Assembly: GCA_015039365.1 (NCBI GenBank)
Contig: WION01000125.1
Span: 62,001 to 126,000, forward strand
DNA length: 64,000 nucleotides
Direction: 5' to 3'
Origin: Amanita rubescens
Lineage: Eukaryota > Basidiomycota > Agaricomycetes > Agaricales > Amanitaceae
Made by a program: the position numbers and the translations under genes. Below the pieces are notes generated by a model. The model worked only from the letters and a program-made list of their open reading frames with translations, was not told where the DNA came from and did no database searches. Below, in pieces: positions 45,405-56,935 of this stretch (position 1 is the stretch's first letter; the number at the start of each line of letters is the position of its first letter).

Positions 45405-46590
45405 TAACTGGGCATGTTTACTAAATTGTAGACAATTGTTGAGAGGTGGAAGTTGACAATTAGTAATTACCATGTCAGCCACCATTAAAGAGGAGTCACT
45501 GATCTGTTTATGGTATGGACTCCCAAATTATGCACACCTGATTGGTTGGACAGGTCCACTTATTTTTCTACTTACTCATTTTACTATATGTATCCCGGGT
45601 TGACTAATTCAGTATGTCATTGTTCTCTTGATTATGGAGTTACATATGTGAGTTTACTTTGCCACATGCTTTTAGTGTGGATGTTTAGTAGGCTGGTTGT
45701 CATTATGCTGCTAACAACTACTCACCACCATGCGATCACCAGATAACCAACATAACCAACAACTCATCTCTGCTCCCAGTTCTGAGTCTTCCCCTAGTTG
45801 AAACTTGACTTCAATACATACATAGTAGCCACAAATCCTCATAACCTCAACTTCCTTCTCACTTCATGACCTCTGACAACTCTCTCTGCAATGTCATAGG
45901 TGATTGATGGCCACAGTGTGGAAATTGATCATGACACAACCACTGGATCTGAGTCATACTAAGTGGCAGTCTCTGCACTGCAACTGCACAGAGCCCACTT
46001 TTGGCATGCAGGCAGAGTTGATCATGTTGGCCTTGACCTATAGGTGACTACATCCACTACTGTTGACCTCTGAAGCAATTACTCACTGTTGAACAAGTCA
46101 CTGCAAGTGATTGACTTCTGCTAACCATTGAACCATCAGCAAAACCAACTTCCTACAACAGACCAAACTACACTGACAGTATCACATCACCAGAAATCCT
46201 TGACTGAATTGTGTTGCATTGTGGCTTTTCAGGTGGTCATGGCACATGGAATGGTGATGGTGACATAATTCTTGCATGTTGTTGATGAAATGAGTTTTGG
46301 CATTTTTAATTATTTTTACTTGTCAATTCTCTCAGACTTGTGTGAAAAAAGTATTTTGCAAATATCTCAAGTTTGGCTTTATTTGGTCCCTAAATTCCTA
46401 CATGCCCTAGATCACATGATTTTTCTGCATTTTTAAAGTATTTTTGAGATTTGATTGCAAGCATAAATAACACCAAACAATACCAAACAACCATCCACAG
46501 CCCCTCCAAACTCATACCTTCAAAAAATGCTGTCAAATGATTCCAGAATCCTATCATACTGGGGGGGGAGTGTAAAGTACTGGGAGGTGG
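45405..46590 (-). repeat. Right-arm sequence and terminus (AGTGTAAAGTACT) of a large non-autonomous element
   Basis: AGTATTTTGCAAATATCTCA (46350), GATTTTTCTGCATTTTTAAA (46420) and AACACCAAACAATACCAAAC (46470) match 54085-54240. The end GGGGGGGGAGTGTAAAGTAC at about 46561-46580 is the inverted form of the terminal motif. The minus frame 46390-46620 crosses it and is not a gene. Confidence 0.5.
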
Positions 46591-46746
46591 GGTTGGCGAT
46601 GGGAGTGGTTGTCCTTCCATATTTTGTAGAACTGTTTTGATGAAGGGGGAGGATATCGGTTGGCATTGTCTTTCTGGGTTTTATCATGGGGATCCAGTGA
46701 GATCTTTCCATGTAGATCTAATTCTTCCATAGCTTCCGTTATATCT

Positions 46747-47371
46747 TGTGATAAATTATGTAATATATTATGTAATATATTACATAATATTAATAAGCAG
46801 TCTAGAAGTAATCTAGAAGTAGACTAGATTACTATGACATCATAGATAGCCTAGACCACTCTAGTCTTCACTAGAAGGTACTAGAAAGACTATCTATAGT
46901 ACACTTGCATCATCTTGACTGCGGATGATGCTATTGCACAGCAATCACATATTGTTCTCACAATACGTCAAACTCTATAATATCTGTCACCAGATATAGT
47001 TACATTGCTTACAATCCTGTGCTATGACATCATATATGATGCGCATTACTGTGCATCATCGTCATACTACACACCTTATCCTCCAATAGGATAAGCTCCT
47101 TAGATAGTGTAGTTTACATATGTTTGTACATAGCTAGTATATAAGGAGGGACATTTTGACGTCTCTCCATATCCCAATCTACTATCTTCTCTCTATAGTT
47201 GAGCCTCTAGCTCCTATAAGATCTCTTACACTCGTACTTCCTTACCGCGTGAGTATTCCTACCACTCACTCAGTCCCCTTCCCTCACTGCTGCCTAGGAC
47301 CACCGACGACGGTGCTTGGAGCTTAGCCGCTCCTTCACTTAGTCCGTGACCACCTAGTTATCCTTTCTTCA
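46747..47371 (+). mobile_element. 5' LTR of a Copia element
   Basis: Starts TGTGATAAATTATG and ends TTTCTTCA before GGTTATGGGCCCCGC, a plausible primer-binding site. AGTATATAAGGAGGGACATT near 47139 is the TATA region. It resembles the reverse complement of the solo LTR 58098-58753 (GGAGGGACA, TATAGTTGAGCCTC, CTTATCCTCCAATAGGATAA). Boundaries are inferred. Confidence 0.65.
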
Positions 47372-48329
47372 GGTTATGGGCCCCGCTCGCTATTGATGCC
47401 AATGCTCAAGCTCAAGTATAGCTTATTGCGTAAGTATGGTAGGTGGAGCGACCATGACTCCATTTGCATGCCGATGATGACTTGATTACATGTGGTGCTA
47501 ATGATCCTATTAAAATGACGGGACTCCAGTCGTTTGCCCAATATATGTAACCCAGGGCTAAGGGTTGTCTCTGTCTAAGAGATATGGGGAGACCCTATCT
47601 AATATCTCGGCTTCCTAGCCATTACATAGGTGCGGTCCTCCTGGGTCCTGCAAAACTAAAATCCCTTGGTACGGTGTTCCAAGTATGGAACCTTTTTCCA
47701 CGTTTAAAGTAATAAGCGTGGCGCCACACATGGTATTCCACTAGGGCCATGTGCATTGCTGGGCAAAATTTAATCCTTGCTATACCATTATTGGGGTTTT
47801 CGTCCCCACGCATTATAATACTGTATATAAAAACTTCTGTATAAGGCTCGTGCTGAGGTCCCATTGTGGACTGTACACACAGAGTATCGAGGATGCGCCC
47901 TTAGGGACTCATCTAGTCGGATTGATAATTATTATCAATCTAAGTTTGGGCTCTATCGTAACCCGATAATCCCGATTATATACACTATTATTAGTATAGC
48001 AACCGGTTCTCGTACCGTTCTTTACCATGATATGGTCCATGTTGGTCATAAAAAGACCACTTGCATGGACTTACGTCATCAGTAATAATGGAGAACCACC
48101 ATAAGACACCGCATGTGAGACCTCAAGTCTACATACACCCGATAAAGCTATACAAACAAGATTGTTGGTACCTTATCGAATGGACCATAGACTACGGTCT
48201 ATGGCTATGGTCTCAAGGACCATAGGTCTATAACTTAGTCGAACAGTGGACTTGCCTTTACTTGTCTTCAGACATGGAAGTCAACCGTTGACTGATGACT
48301 CCTATTGATAGAAATCTCAAAATAACGAA
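47372..48329 (+). other. Copia 5' leader
   Basis: About 950 bp between the putative primer-binding site and the first open frame. Only short frames are seen. It contains CATAGACTACGGTCTATG near 48185, a short hairpin that could be structural RNA. Confidence 0.35.
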
Positions 48330-49185
48330 ATGGCTTTTTCAAACTCTTTCTCATCTCTTTCTTTTGCCCAATTCCTCCATGAAAAGGAATTGGAAGCTAT
48401 GGCTGATCACAGCCATACATATACGCCCGAGAGGTGGCAGAAATTAAAGCATGAAATAAAACATGCTAGGCAATTTGCTGGACCAGCAAACAAACCAATT
48501 CGGTCCACCTCTCTTCCCATGACCAGCCGTCCACCGGCTTATCAGCCAAAGTGATCATATTCAGATTGCGCTTGCAATCTGGATAGGCCTGATCCTTGGG
48601 CCACTCAAGTCTTCTCTGGAGACTGGATTGCATCGGATGTCATCGACGAGAACAAGTGTTTCCTATTCCATACAGGAAGAAGGAACGCTTCGACATCCAT
48701 GAACAACTGGATCATGGACAACAAGCATACATAAAGAGATGCTTAGAGAGAAACATCCCATACGGATATGGGATGATGTCACACTCTCAGGAACATGGGT
48801 TCATCGCCGCATATTCCCAAATGGTGACATGGAGGAAAGCTTTGACCAAGGATGGACTTGGAAGCAATGGACCCCCATAAACATTAATCCATGGCATGCC
48901 ACATACCCGCGGATCGTCCCCATTGAAAATCATTGGAGACGAAACATGGAGAAGTTGGCATGTCCACATGTGCCATGGGCCCATTCTTCCAAGGCTACCA
49001 AAAGTAGCCCATCTTCGTACAAACCTGGTACGGAACCCCTTCGTCCCAATTTTACGAAGGGAAAACCTTGGGAAAAGCATACTTCTGAACATGGGAAGAT
49101 ACCCAAAAAGTCATACAAGGACAAATCCTTGGAGACTACACAGGTAAAGATATTGGATTATATTCTTAGAGCTTTTTGTGAATAA
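48330..49185 (+). pseudogene. ORF upstream of Copia gag, unknown, with stops
   Basis: Starts MAFSNSFSSLSFAQFLHEKE and reads HTYTPERWQKLKHEIKHARQ to a stop at 48552. Further protein-like text follows in other frames, IWDDVTLSGTWVHRRIFPNG and INPWHATYPRIVPIENHWRR, then a Lys/Pro/Ser-rich tail to 49185. I do not know it as a gag or pol domain. Its place between LTR and gag suggests an additional Copia protein or a captured gene. Confidence 0.4.
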
Positions 49186-49462
49186 AAAACTCTAAAGGTC
49201 CCAGATTCTATCGTCTTGAACAATGGAATTGTCATGAAGAGACTACCCAATCAAAAGGGTCATAATGTCTCTTTCGGACTCAATCCAAATAAACGTCGAT
49301 AAATGTTTATAGGATTCTTTATGCCAATTTCTTTACATGTCTTTCCTATTAATTACATCACTGGACATGATGGAATAAGCATCATGGGAATATTGTCTTA
49401 ACAATTACCCGAATATATGCTGACCTAAGTTGCTCTTTCAGGAATTTACTTTAAATAAGAAA

Positions 49463-49791
49463 ATGTCCAACTCGAAATCTGATTCAATTTCAATCTCCTC
49501 CGCAGTTGTTGTCTTTGACAGCACCAACTGGATCATGTTCGAAAGAACTATGATTGCTTACTTGAGAATCAATGGCTTATCTCATCACATTCTGCGGAAT
49601 TCACTCCTCCTAGAGAACTTACGGAATCAGAAATGGTTACGTATAATGCAGGAGAAGGTGATACCACAGCAACCAAAAATGCTTATAGCAAATTGGAAAC
49701 ACTGAAAGATAATTATAATGAATATTATAAAGATGATAATAAAGTCATTGGTTATCTCACCCTACGATTAGTTCCAAGCTTGCAGCATATT
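49463..49791 (+). pseudogene. Copia gag N-terminus, frameshifted and truncated
   Basis: MSNSKSDSISISSAVVVFDS, then NWIMFERTMIAYLRINGLSH, the W..M..YL...GL pattern of Copia gag (UBN2-like). A frame shift near 49600 continues as EFTPPRELTESEMVTYNAGE, NAYSKLETLKDNYNEYYKDD and YLTLRLVPSLQH, until hAT element 2 begins at 49792. Copia sequence does not resume after the hAT. Confidence 0.7.
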
Positions 49792-49983
49792 TAGAGATCT
49801 GCACGGGTAAACCCGCAGGTGTGGGCAGGCTGACCTGCACCCGCACCCGTGGCCGGGTTATACCCGCCAAGGCACGGGTACACCCTCTCAGCGGGTCAGC
49901 TTTTACGGGTTACGGGTATAAACCCGTGACAGGTTAACCCTCTATTCTTGGCACATAGTAGCTACTAGTAGTTGGTAACGACT

Positions 49984-52900
49984 CTAAATATCATCCCACC
50001 CCTCTGGCATGACTTCAGTTTGTTGAATGTCCTGCATGGCAGCCACGGCCTTGAGATTGTCATTCTTGATCATCCCTAACAAGCTCCAGTCTCTGAGGCA
50101 CAGGATAGCGCGTGCAGTCTGAGCTGCCAAATGGTTTCAAGTGTGGGATATAAGATTACGGCCACAGCTGAAAAGTCGCTCAACATTGTAACGAGCCGAT
50201 TCCGGCTACATTGGAACCGATCTCTGAAACCTTCCGAAGCTCCCCGAAGCACTCCGAGCCTATGCTCGATCCCGGAGGATGATCGTTTGTGTTCGGATGC
50301 ACGCACAGGCCTCGGACTTGGTGCAGGATTCATCACATGGTCACCTTGTGCCTCCGTAGTATATATACCATTGTGTACGTAGTTGTAGTTAGCGAATTAT
50401 CACCCCATCTGCGTTCCGAGTTCGATTCCTTCCATTCCCTTCGTTCCTCGGTGCTTCGGACACCTTCCACTTGTTCACCTTCATCTTCGGCACCCTCTCT
50501 GCACCCAAGACTCCCTTCGGACTGACCTCCGTAGTCCCTTTGGCTGAACGCACTTCCACATCGGCCTTCTTCTGATCGTTTCAACGTCAACGGACGTAGC
50601 TATTCAATTCATTTATTAAAGTGGTTGTATAGAATAAGTCAATTTGAACTTACCGGGGACCGACAAATAATCCAGCGCCATACGTGAGAGTCGTGGATAG
50701 ACAGAACGGCGTTCATTCCACCATGCAATTGGGTCATCCACCTCTTCTATATCGGTTGCGAGATAGTTTCCAAGTTCATCGCAGAGGTGCGATGTTTTGG
50801 GCTTGGTGAGCGATGGCAAATTATCGAATATGTTCACTTTTTCTTCCTGATGAGGCATAGAAAACTGAGCTCCTCTCTCGTAGTACTAAATGGCAGTCTC
50901 ACCTTCTGTTTAGATGCCTTACTATTCTCTTTCACCTTGCCCTTTTCTTTGGCCTGCTCATCGGCATTTGGAATGACGCGATCCGCATATGAGCGCTCAT
51001 AGGCTGAGCGCAAAAGTTCCCACGCAGTTGCAATCCAATTCTCCGACCATTTAGCGTGCTTGAAGTATTCCAGTTTGTGTTGAGGGTGAAGCACTGCGGT
51101 TATTGAGTTAATTCTGGTGGAGGAATAGAGAATAAATTATAAGCATGTACTCATAGCAATTCTGTACAAGTCCGACATATCCGTCTTACTGTAATATCGG
51201 TTGAGCGTCTTTTTAGCGAGGCCGATTGCGGCGCGGATAGCTGGATCCAATCTTCTCTCATTTAACAATCCTGAGGTGAATATCTAGTCAATGTAATCCG
51301 TAGCGGGGATTACCATCGTGAGATTAGGCTTCGATCGAGAGAAGTAAAGCGTCGCCTCTTTCAGGACCTGTATGCATGGAACAGGTTTCAGTGTGTGGGT
51401 AGGGCATGCACAGGGCAAGGGTTCAGGCAATGGGACACAAGGCCGAGTGGGACCATGGGTGAGAATAGCAGTGGACGTAGAGCGGAACATCAGTCATTGC
51501 TCGTGACGTGGCAGAGTGTAGAGTCTCACCTGCAAAACGTCTTGCAACTGCTCCACAAGCTTCCAATCTGCTTCGCTCAAGCCCAACTTGTCAACACCTA
51601 GTCATACCTTGTCCGTGATGGCATCGATCCCCTCTCGGTATTCCAAGGCGAAGTGGAGCATATCATACATTGAGTTCCACTGGGTTTGTACATCGCATGG
51701 CATGCATCTGACATCCAAACCGGAGTCTTTTAATGCGGATTCCCATGCAGGAAGCAAGCTAGTGGGCGAGTTTATCATTTTGAAGCTCAGTTTACAAAGC
51801 TGATCAGGTCGAGTCAGACTTCACTATTGTGAACCACAGCACGTTATCATACCTTTAGAAGAATCAATCATATAGGCCCTATTGAGGCCTCAACTTCGGC
51901 GCGCTGCTGAGCCATCATCAGAATGAGCCCATCAACAATACCATCCTCATCATCCAAACTATTTTCCTCCTCATCCTCGTCATTCTGGGGCCCATGCGTT
52001 GCCATATCCACAGCTACGGCGATACCCTGTGCTTCCATTTTATCGACTTCATCTTGATTAAAATGGCTAGCATCGAATTGATTTATCAAGCATTTTGCGA
52101 CTAAATTAGTAACATGCAAGAAGCAGCGAGCACGTGCAGCTGAGCCATTGAACTCCAGTACGATTTCTTCAAGCTCATCGATCATAGTGTCATTATTTGA
52201 TGCATTATCACCAGTGATCGCCAGAATTTTGTCGGAGATACCGAAACTGTTGAGAACGCACGCAAACACCTGCGCAAGCACAATGCCGGTGTGATGCTGT
52301 AAGATGGACTCAGATGCTTGCCGTGGTGAGTTCAGTTCATAACTTACCTCTGCCACTTCTATCACGTCGAGAACCATTGCTAACGGCAATCCATTATGTT
52401 CAAGATGAACAATGATTGCAACAAACGAACGATGACTGGCCTCAGATGTCCAGGCATCGGTGGAGAAGCTCAGGGCACCTTCATATGCCTGCAGCATCTC
52501 GGTGATCCTCTTGTGGGTGCATCCGAATACTAGTCGAACATCGCGTGACACGGTTGACAGATGGGGCAGGTAGAACTCTGGGTGACCTGTCTTCATAAGG
52601 GTTTTGAATCCACAATCCGTGACAACTTCAAACGGGCACAAGCTTTTGACAACCCACCACACTATTTCAGCCCTGTTTCCGAATTAATCCAATCCTCTGG
52701 ACACAATTCTACCACGACTTACTTAATTTCAAGCTTGGTCATTGGACGCGAGGAATAGGTATGAGTAAGCTGGCCTTTTCCGAACGCAGCTGAAATAGAT
52801 CCATTCGCTAGGTATCCTTTCACACCAGCACGAGCAGCGTCGATGTCCCTTGCTTTTGATATCTGTTTATAAACGTCCTCGCCCCAACACTTAGATGTGT

Positions 52901-53624
52901 GAACATGTTTCAGCAAGTTGCCGGTTGACTTCGCATCTCCTTTATCAAGAAAACGCCGAACAGTTCAGCCACAGCCCCTTCCAAGACATTTAAAGATGTG
53001 GCTTCAGCGCCCGTCTACATATTCAATAGTGGGAGTACTACCAAAGAAGGCATACACCTGTGCGTTCCACTCATTTTTCAATCTTTCTGTCAGAACGTCA
53101 GCGGTATTGAATCCATCATTCAGGGCTGGGGCTTACCCAATTCTGCCTCGGAATCATCAGGGTCATCATTCTCCAAGTCTGATGCCTCTGATGCCTCGGG
53201 CTCTTCATCGTCGGGCACCAATTCAGCTACCTTTGAAGCAGGGGCCTCGTCATCTGAGGAGTTGATATCTATAGTAGCTGGTTCTTGAGCGGATGGACCA
53301 GACTACAAATGCAATTGGAGGTGAGATTAACTTTATTTCTAGTGTCAGTACGTTCATACCTTTTTGTGTTTCTTCGAAGAACCTTCTTCATGGTCAGGCT
53401 CTTTTTCTTGAACAGTTGGTCCAGACTACAAACACGAATTAGTGGTATTCCCATACTAAAGCCTGACATACGTTTTTAGCTTTCTTTGATTTATTTGATG
53501 ATGAAGAACCTTCTTCACGGTCAACCGCTTTGCATTTAGACTGTTGAAGTCCTTCCTCGGCCTGTAGTAGGGCCTTTTTTTCAGTTGGTCTGTGTTGGCG
53601 CTTCTCGCTGATGACATCGCTCAT
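49984..53624 (-). pseudogene. hAT transposase 2, disrupted by TGA and an insertion
   Basis: From 53624: MSDVISEKRQHRPTEKKALL, Ser/acidic segments, then BED finger residues CLGRGC..NLLKHVHTSKC near 52890-52975 with TGA at 52965-52967 where Trp is likely. The main exon 51868-52662 has FSTDAWTSEASHRSFVAI, ILAITGDNASNNDTMIDEL and RARCFLHVTNLVAKCLINQF. Later come LLPAWESALKDSG, LHPQHKLEYFKHAKWSENWI (51090), and the hATC region DPIAWWNERRSVYPRLSRMA (50740). The last exon encodes SVDVE, is broken by the insertion 50185-50580, then continues ERLFSCGRNLISHT..ILCLRDWSLLGMIK to TAG at 49984-49986. Confidence 0.85.
50185..50580. mobile_element. 396-bp LTR-like insertion in hAT 2, TSD TCAAC
   Basis: TCAAC lies at 50180-50184 and 50581-50585. 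Deleting the insert restores the hATC codons for VDVERLF on the minus strand. TTGTAACGAGCC..GATCGTT ends and GTAGTATATATACCATTG near 50358 suggest a solo LTR with promoter. Confidence 0.8.
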
Positions 53625-53851
53625 TTTGTACTTTGTTACTAGCGTGGCCTTGTTTAGGAATACCAGAAATAGTCCATGATCACTGATAGACTTTAATTAA
53701 ACTTTGATTAAAGTTTGATGGATATATACAGAACCAAGCCACCACACGTACCCACGGGTTCACAGGTTCAATATCCAAGACCCGTACCTGTACCCGGTCA
53801 TACCCTTACCCGTGACCCATCACGGGTAACACATACCCGTGCTGATCTCTA

Positions 53852-54805
53852 ATCATCTACGCCCCCCTTCCTCCTTGACTTTGATGATATCACCAATCAC
53901 ATTTATTCATGACTTCTGACAACATGTCATAGGTGATTAGTGGTCACTGGTTGTTGCTGGCACAAGGTGAGATTGTGCAGGTGGACCATGGCACACAACT
54001 AGAGCACCAGCAACTCCTGCACTGGCTACACCCCTGCACTTTGCAACTGGCAGCAGCAACACATTGCAAGTTTCTCACACTTGCATCCTAAAAAGTATTT
54101 TGCAAATACAATATGTCCAGTTTGGCCTCACAATTCTTCAAATATGACCTGGATCACATGGTTTTTCTGCATTTTTAAAGAACTTTTTGGAATTTTATTA
54201 AAATATAAATGATGCCAAACAACCATGGATACCCATCACAAGGGTATCCAAATGTGGTATCTAACATTGCATATGGCAAAATAGGATAATCCTAATATAC
54301 TAACACTAAATAACAATGCAACATCATCACATTCAAAAGGACAAGAAGTGAACAGTCACTTTTATGTACAATATACATCATCCATGTTCCTTGTGACATT
54401 CTTACAACATGCAATAGAAGTACAAACAATGACAAATAAGCATCACAGTTGAAACAAGTGAGAAAATAGCTTTCAGATGCATATACATTCATTACAAACA
54501 TAATTTTAGATGTGTACTACATCATACATGTACAAACAGTAGAAAATGTCATTAGTAATCATCAAAATTAAAACAAGCAAGAAGAGAGCTTTCAAATGCC
54601 TATACAAACATGTATATTCCCTTTAAATGAGTTTTTAGGTGTGAAAACATCATAAAAATACATAATCAATATAGTAGGGGTGTTGTATACCATTATTTGT
54701 TAAAAGTAGGGTGTTATTCCACACAATTCTGCACAATTCCGCGTGGAATCCGTGGAATTCCATGGATTCCATGGATTCCTCAAGGAATGGGGGGTGGACT
54801 GCAAA
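53852..54805 (-). repeat. Right-arm copy and terminus of a large non-autonomous element
   Basis: 53905-54240 parallels 45870-46510 in the same orientation (CATGACTTCTGACAAC, TGTCATAGGTGATTAGTGGT, AAAAGTATTTTGCAAATA, GGATCACATGGTTTTTCTGC). The end has AATTCCATGGATTCCATGGA and GAATGGGGGGTGGACTGCAA then AGTACT near 54800, the inverted terminus with a TGGAATCCATGG core. Confidence 0.5.
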
Positions 54806-55340
54806 GTACTGGTATGAAGCGGTAGCACAAGTCCATAATACTCGCAACTGCATCAACATGATCCCAGGACAAGGAGGAGGATCATTATACTCACATCAGT
54901 CTTTGAAAGAAGATTGGAGCATTAGTCTTTCTAAGTTAGGTTGCATGACTGCAGTCGTGGCACGACTGCAGTTATGGTCACACTTTGTTGAACAAAGTTG
55001 TGGTCGCAGTCATAGAAAATTGGTCTATCTCCATGACCAGTTATGACCCCCAGTGAAAACCTAGGCTATTAGAGGCAATTTTCCGTCGATTACATGCATT
55101 TATTTCGATTGTGTACAATTGAATTGTTGGGGTGCCGGGGCCGGGCAATGGATTGCCGGAAAATAGATTGTATATTTTTATAATTTACGCTACATTCAAC
55201 AATTGAACGAAATAGCTGTCCTCGTTGTCCTCGTCGTGCCCGGAAATCGTCAACCGCACTATGAATATTCTGCTCGTCGTGCATCCAATCACGTGTAAAC
55301 GGACTTAGAAAAGTTTGAACGCGTCGAGCTAGTATATGGT
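54806..55340. other. No gene recognised; probably 5' part of the Plavaka element
   Basis: AACTGCAGTCGTGGCACGACTGCAGTT-like palindrome near 54945-54975 (TGACTGCAGTCGTGGCACGA). The open frame 54711-55046 spans a terminus and is not convincing. Element ends were not found. Confidence 0.3.
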
Positions 55341-56935
55341 ATGAGACGCGCTCGCAAGGAAACAACAGCAGCATCGCAATGTCGTGCAATATGTCGAAGA
55401 CTCAACCACGAAGATCATGCCAGTTGCCTTCAAGAGTTCCTCACACATAGAGGGATTGCTCTACCACAGGGCAACGTAGCCGGCCATACACAAACAGATA
55501 TGGTCGGAAGGTCATCTGAAGCAAGTGCTGGACAGAGCACCACCAATGTGGGCAATGACCTGGATGCAATTCCACATTCCCCATGCGCTGAGGTATGTCT
55601 TACTACGTGATTTACGTTCAATTTCTTATACCGGTGTTTTTCCCATTTGTAGACAAGTGATGACACTGATGTCCATGACGTTCCCGAGGGTGCAGGTGAC
55701 TCTTATGGAGATTGCAATAATGATCTGTTTGGACAACAAACTGAACAGGATGGTTTATCGGGTCAACAGGTACGTTCTACATGGTTTACATACGGTATAC
55801 ATTACTATGTGTAGTAGGCAAACAATGATATTCATATAGACGACGTTGAGCATGAAGCTCACGGAGAACATGCTGAAGGCTTCAATGATGAAGAAAACCA
55901 TCCATTGGATGAGATCGAACACAACTTTTCTCAGTTCGACGCCGAAACTACTATCGGCTTGGATTCACAGATACATGACATAGAGATAACAACCAAGTTT
56001 ATTGAAGCATTGAAAAATGCGAAACTTGAAGACAGTAACATGCTTCCAGATGATATAGCTCGCTTGCATGCAGCTCCGAGCGACTTTCCCTTCGATGTGT
56101 ATGATCCCGACTTTCTATTGTCTCTTCGTACATTTCTATCTGTCAATACTGCATCCCAGGAAGTTTACAACACTTTTTGTGACGCCGTTCTTACCCGACA
56201 CCCTGACAACACTTTTCTTTCCTATGACCAAATCAAGCGGCGCATTCAACAGATCACTGGTATTGTTCCCATCACCCATGACATGTGTGTAGACTTGTGT
56301 GCCGCATTCACCAGTCCATTCAGTGATCTTACTGAATGTCCTCTCTGCACTGAACCCCGCTATCAATATACCTCTGGTCCACGTCCCAAACGAATTGCAA
56401 GGCACCAATATCATACTATACCCTTGGGATTTGTGCTACAAGCTTTCTACCGATCACCAGAGGATGCTCAACGAATGCACTATCGCCAGAAGTGAACTGA
56501 CGAGATCCTTGCTCATTTATGAGCTAACGGGTATCAAATTGATGTATACGATGATATCTACATCGGAAGCGACTACCTAGATGCAGTTGAAAGTGGGAAA
56601 ATCAAACCTGGCGACATTGTGGTGCAGGTTTCGCTCAATGGCACACAACTCTTTAGAGACAAGGAGTCGGATTGTTGGATGTACATATTCATCATCCACG
56701 ACCTTTCTCCTGATCTTCGCTACACAAAAAACTATGTGATTCCTGGTGGATTTATTCCTGGGCCAAATAAGCCGAAGCACATCGACTCCTTTATATTTCC
56801 AGGCTTATATCATTTGTCGGCACTGCAACGCGAAGGGTTGCACATATTTGATGCATCGACTGGAAGGCGTATACATGCTATGCCATTTGTAGCGCTAGGG
56901 ACCGCAGATGGGCCGGGTATGGCTAACATGGCAGG

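Larger units (their letters stand above)
49792..53851 (-). mobile_element. hAT element 2 (4060 bp), no matching TSD
   Basis: The ends TAGAGATCTGCACGGGTAAA and, on the other strand, TAGAGATCAGCACGGGTATG share the TAGAGATC start of hAT element 1. Subterminal regions are packed with ACCCGTGACC/CACGGGTA motifs instead of the AGGGG type. The 8-mers outside differ (AGCATATT and ATCATCTA). It carries a minus-strand transposase and a nested LTR-like insertion. Confidence 0.85.

Noticed and set aside
45159..45485. 108-codon minus-strand frame
   Set aside because: Lies within MITE M3; a near-identical peptide is encoded at 56810-57178 only because M4 is the same repeat.
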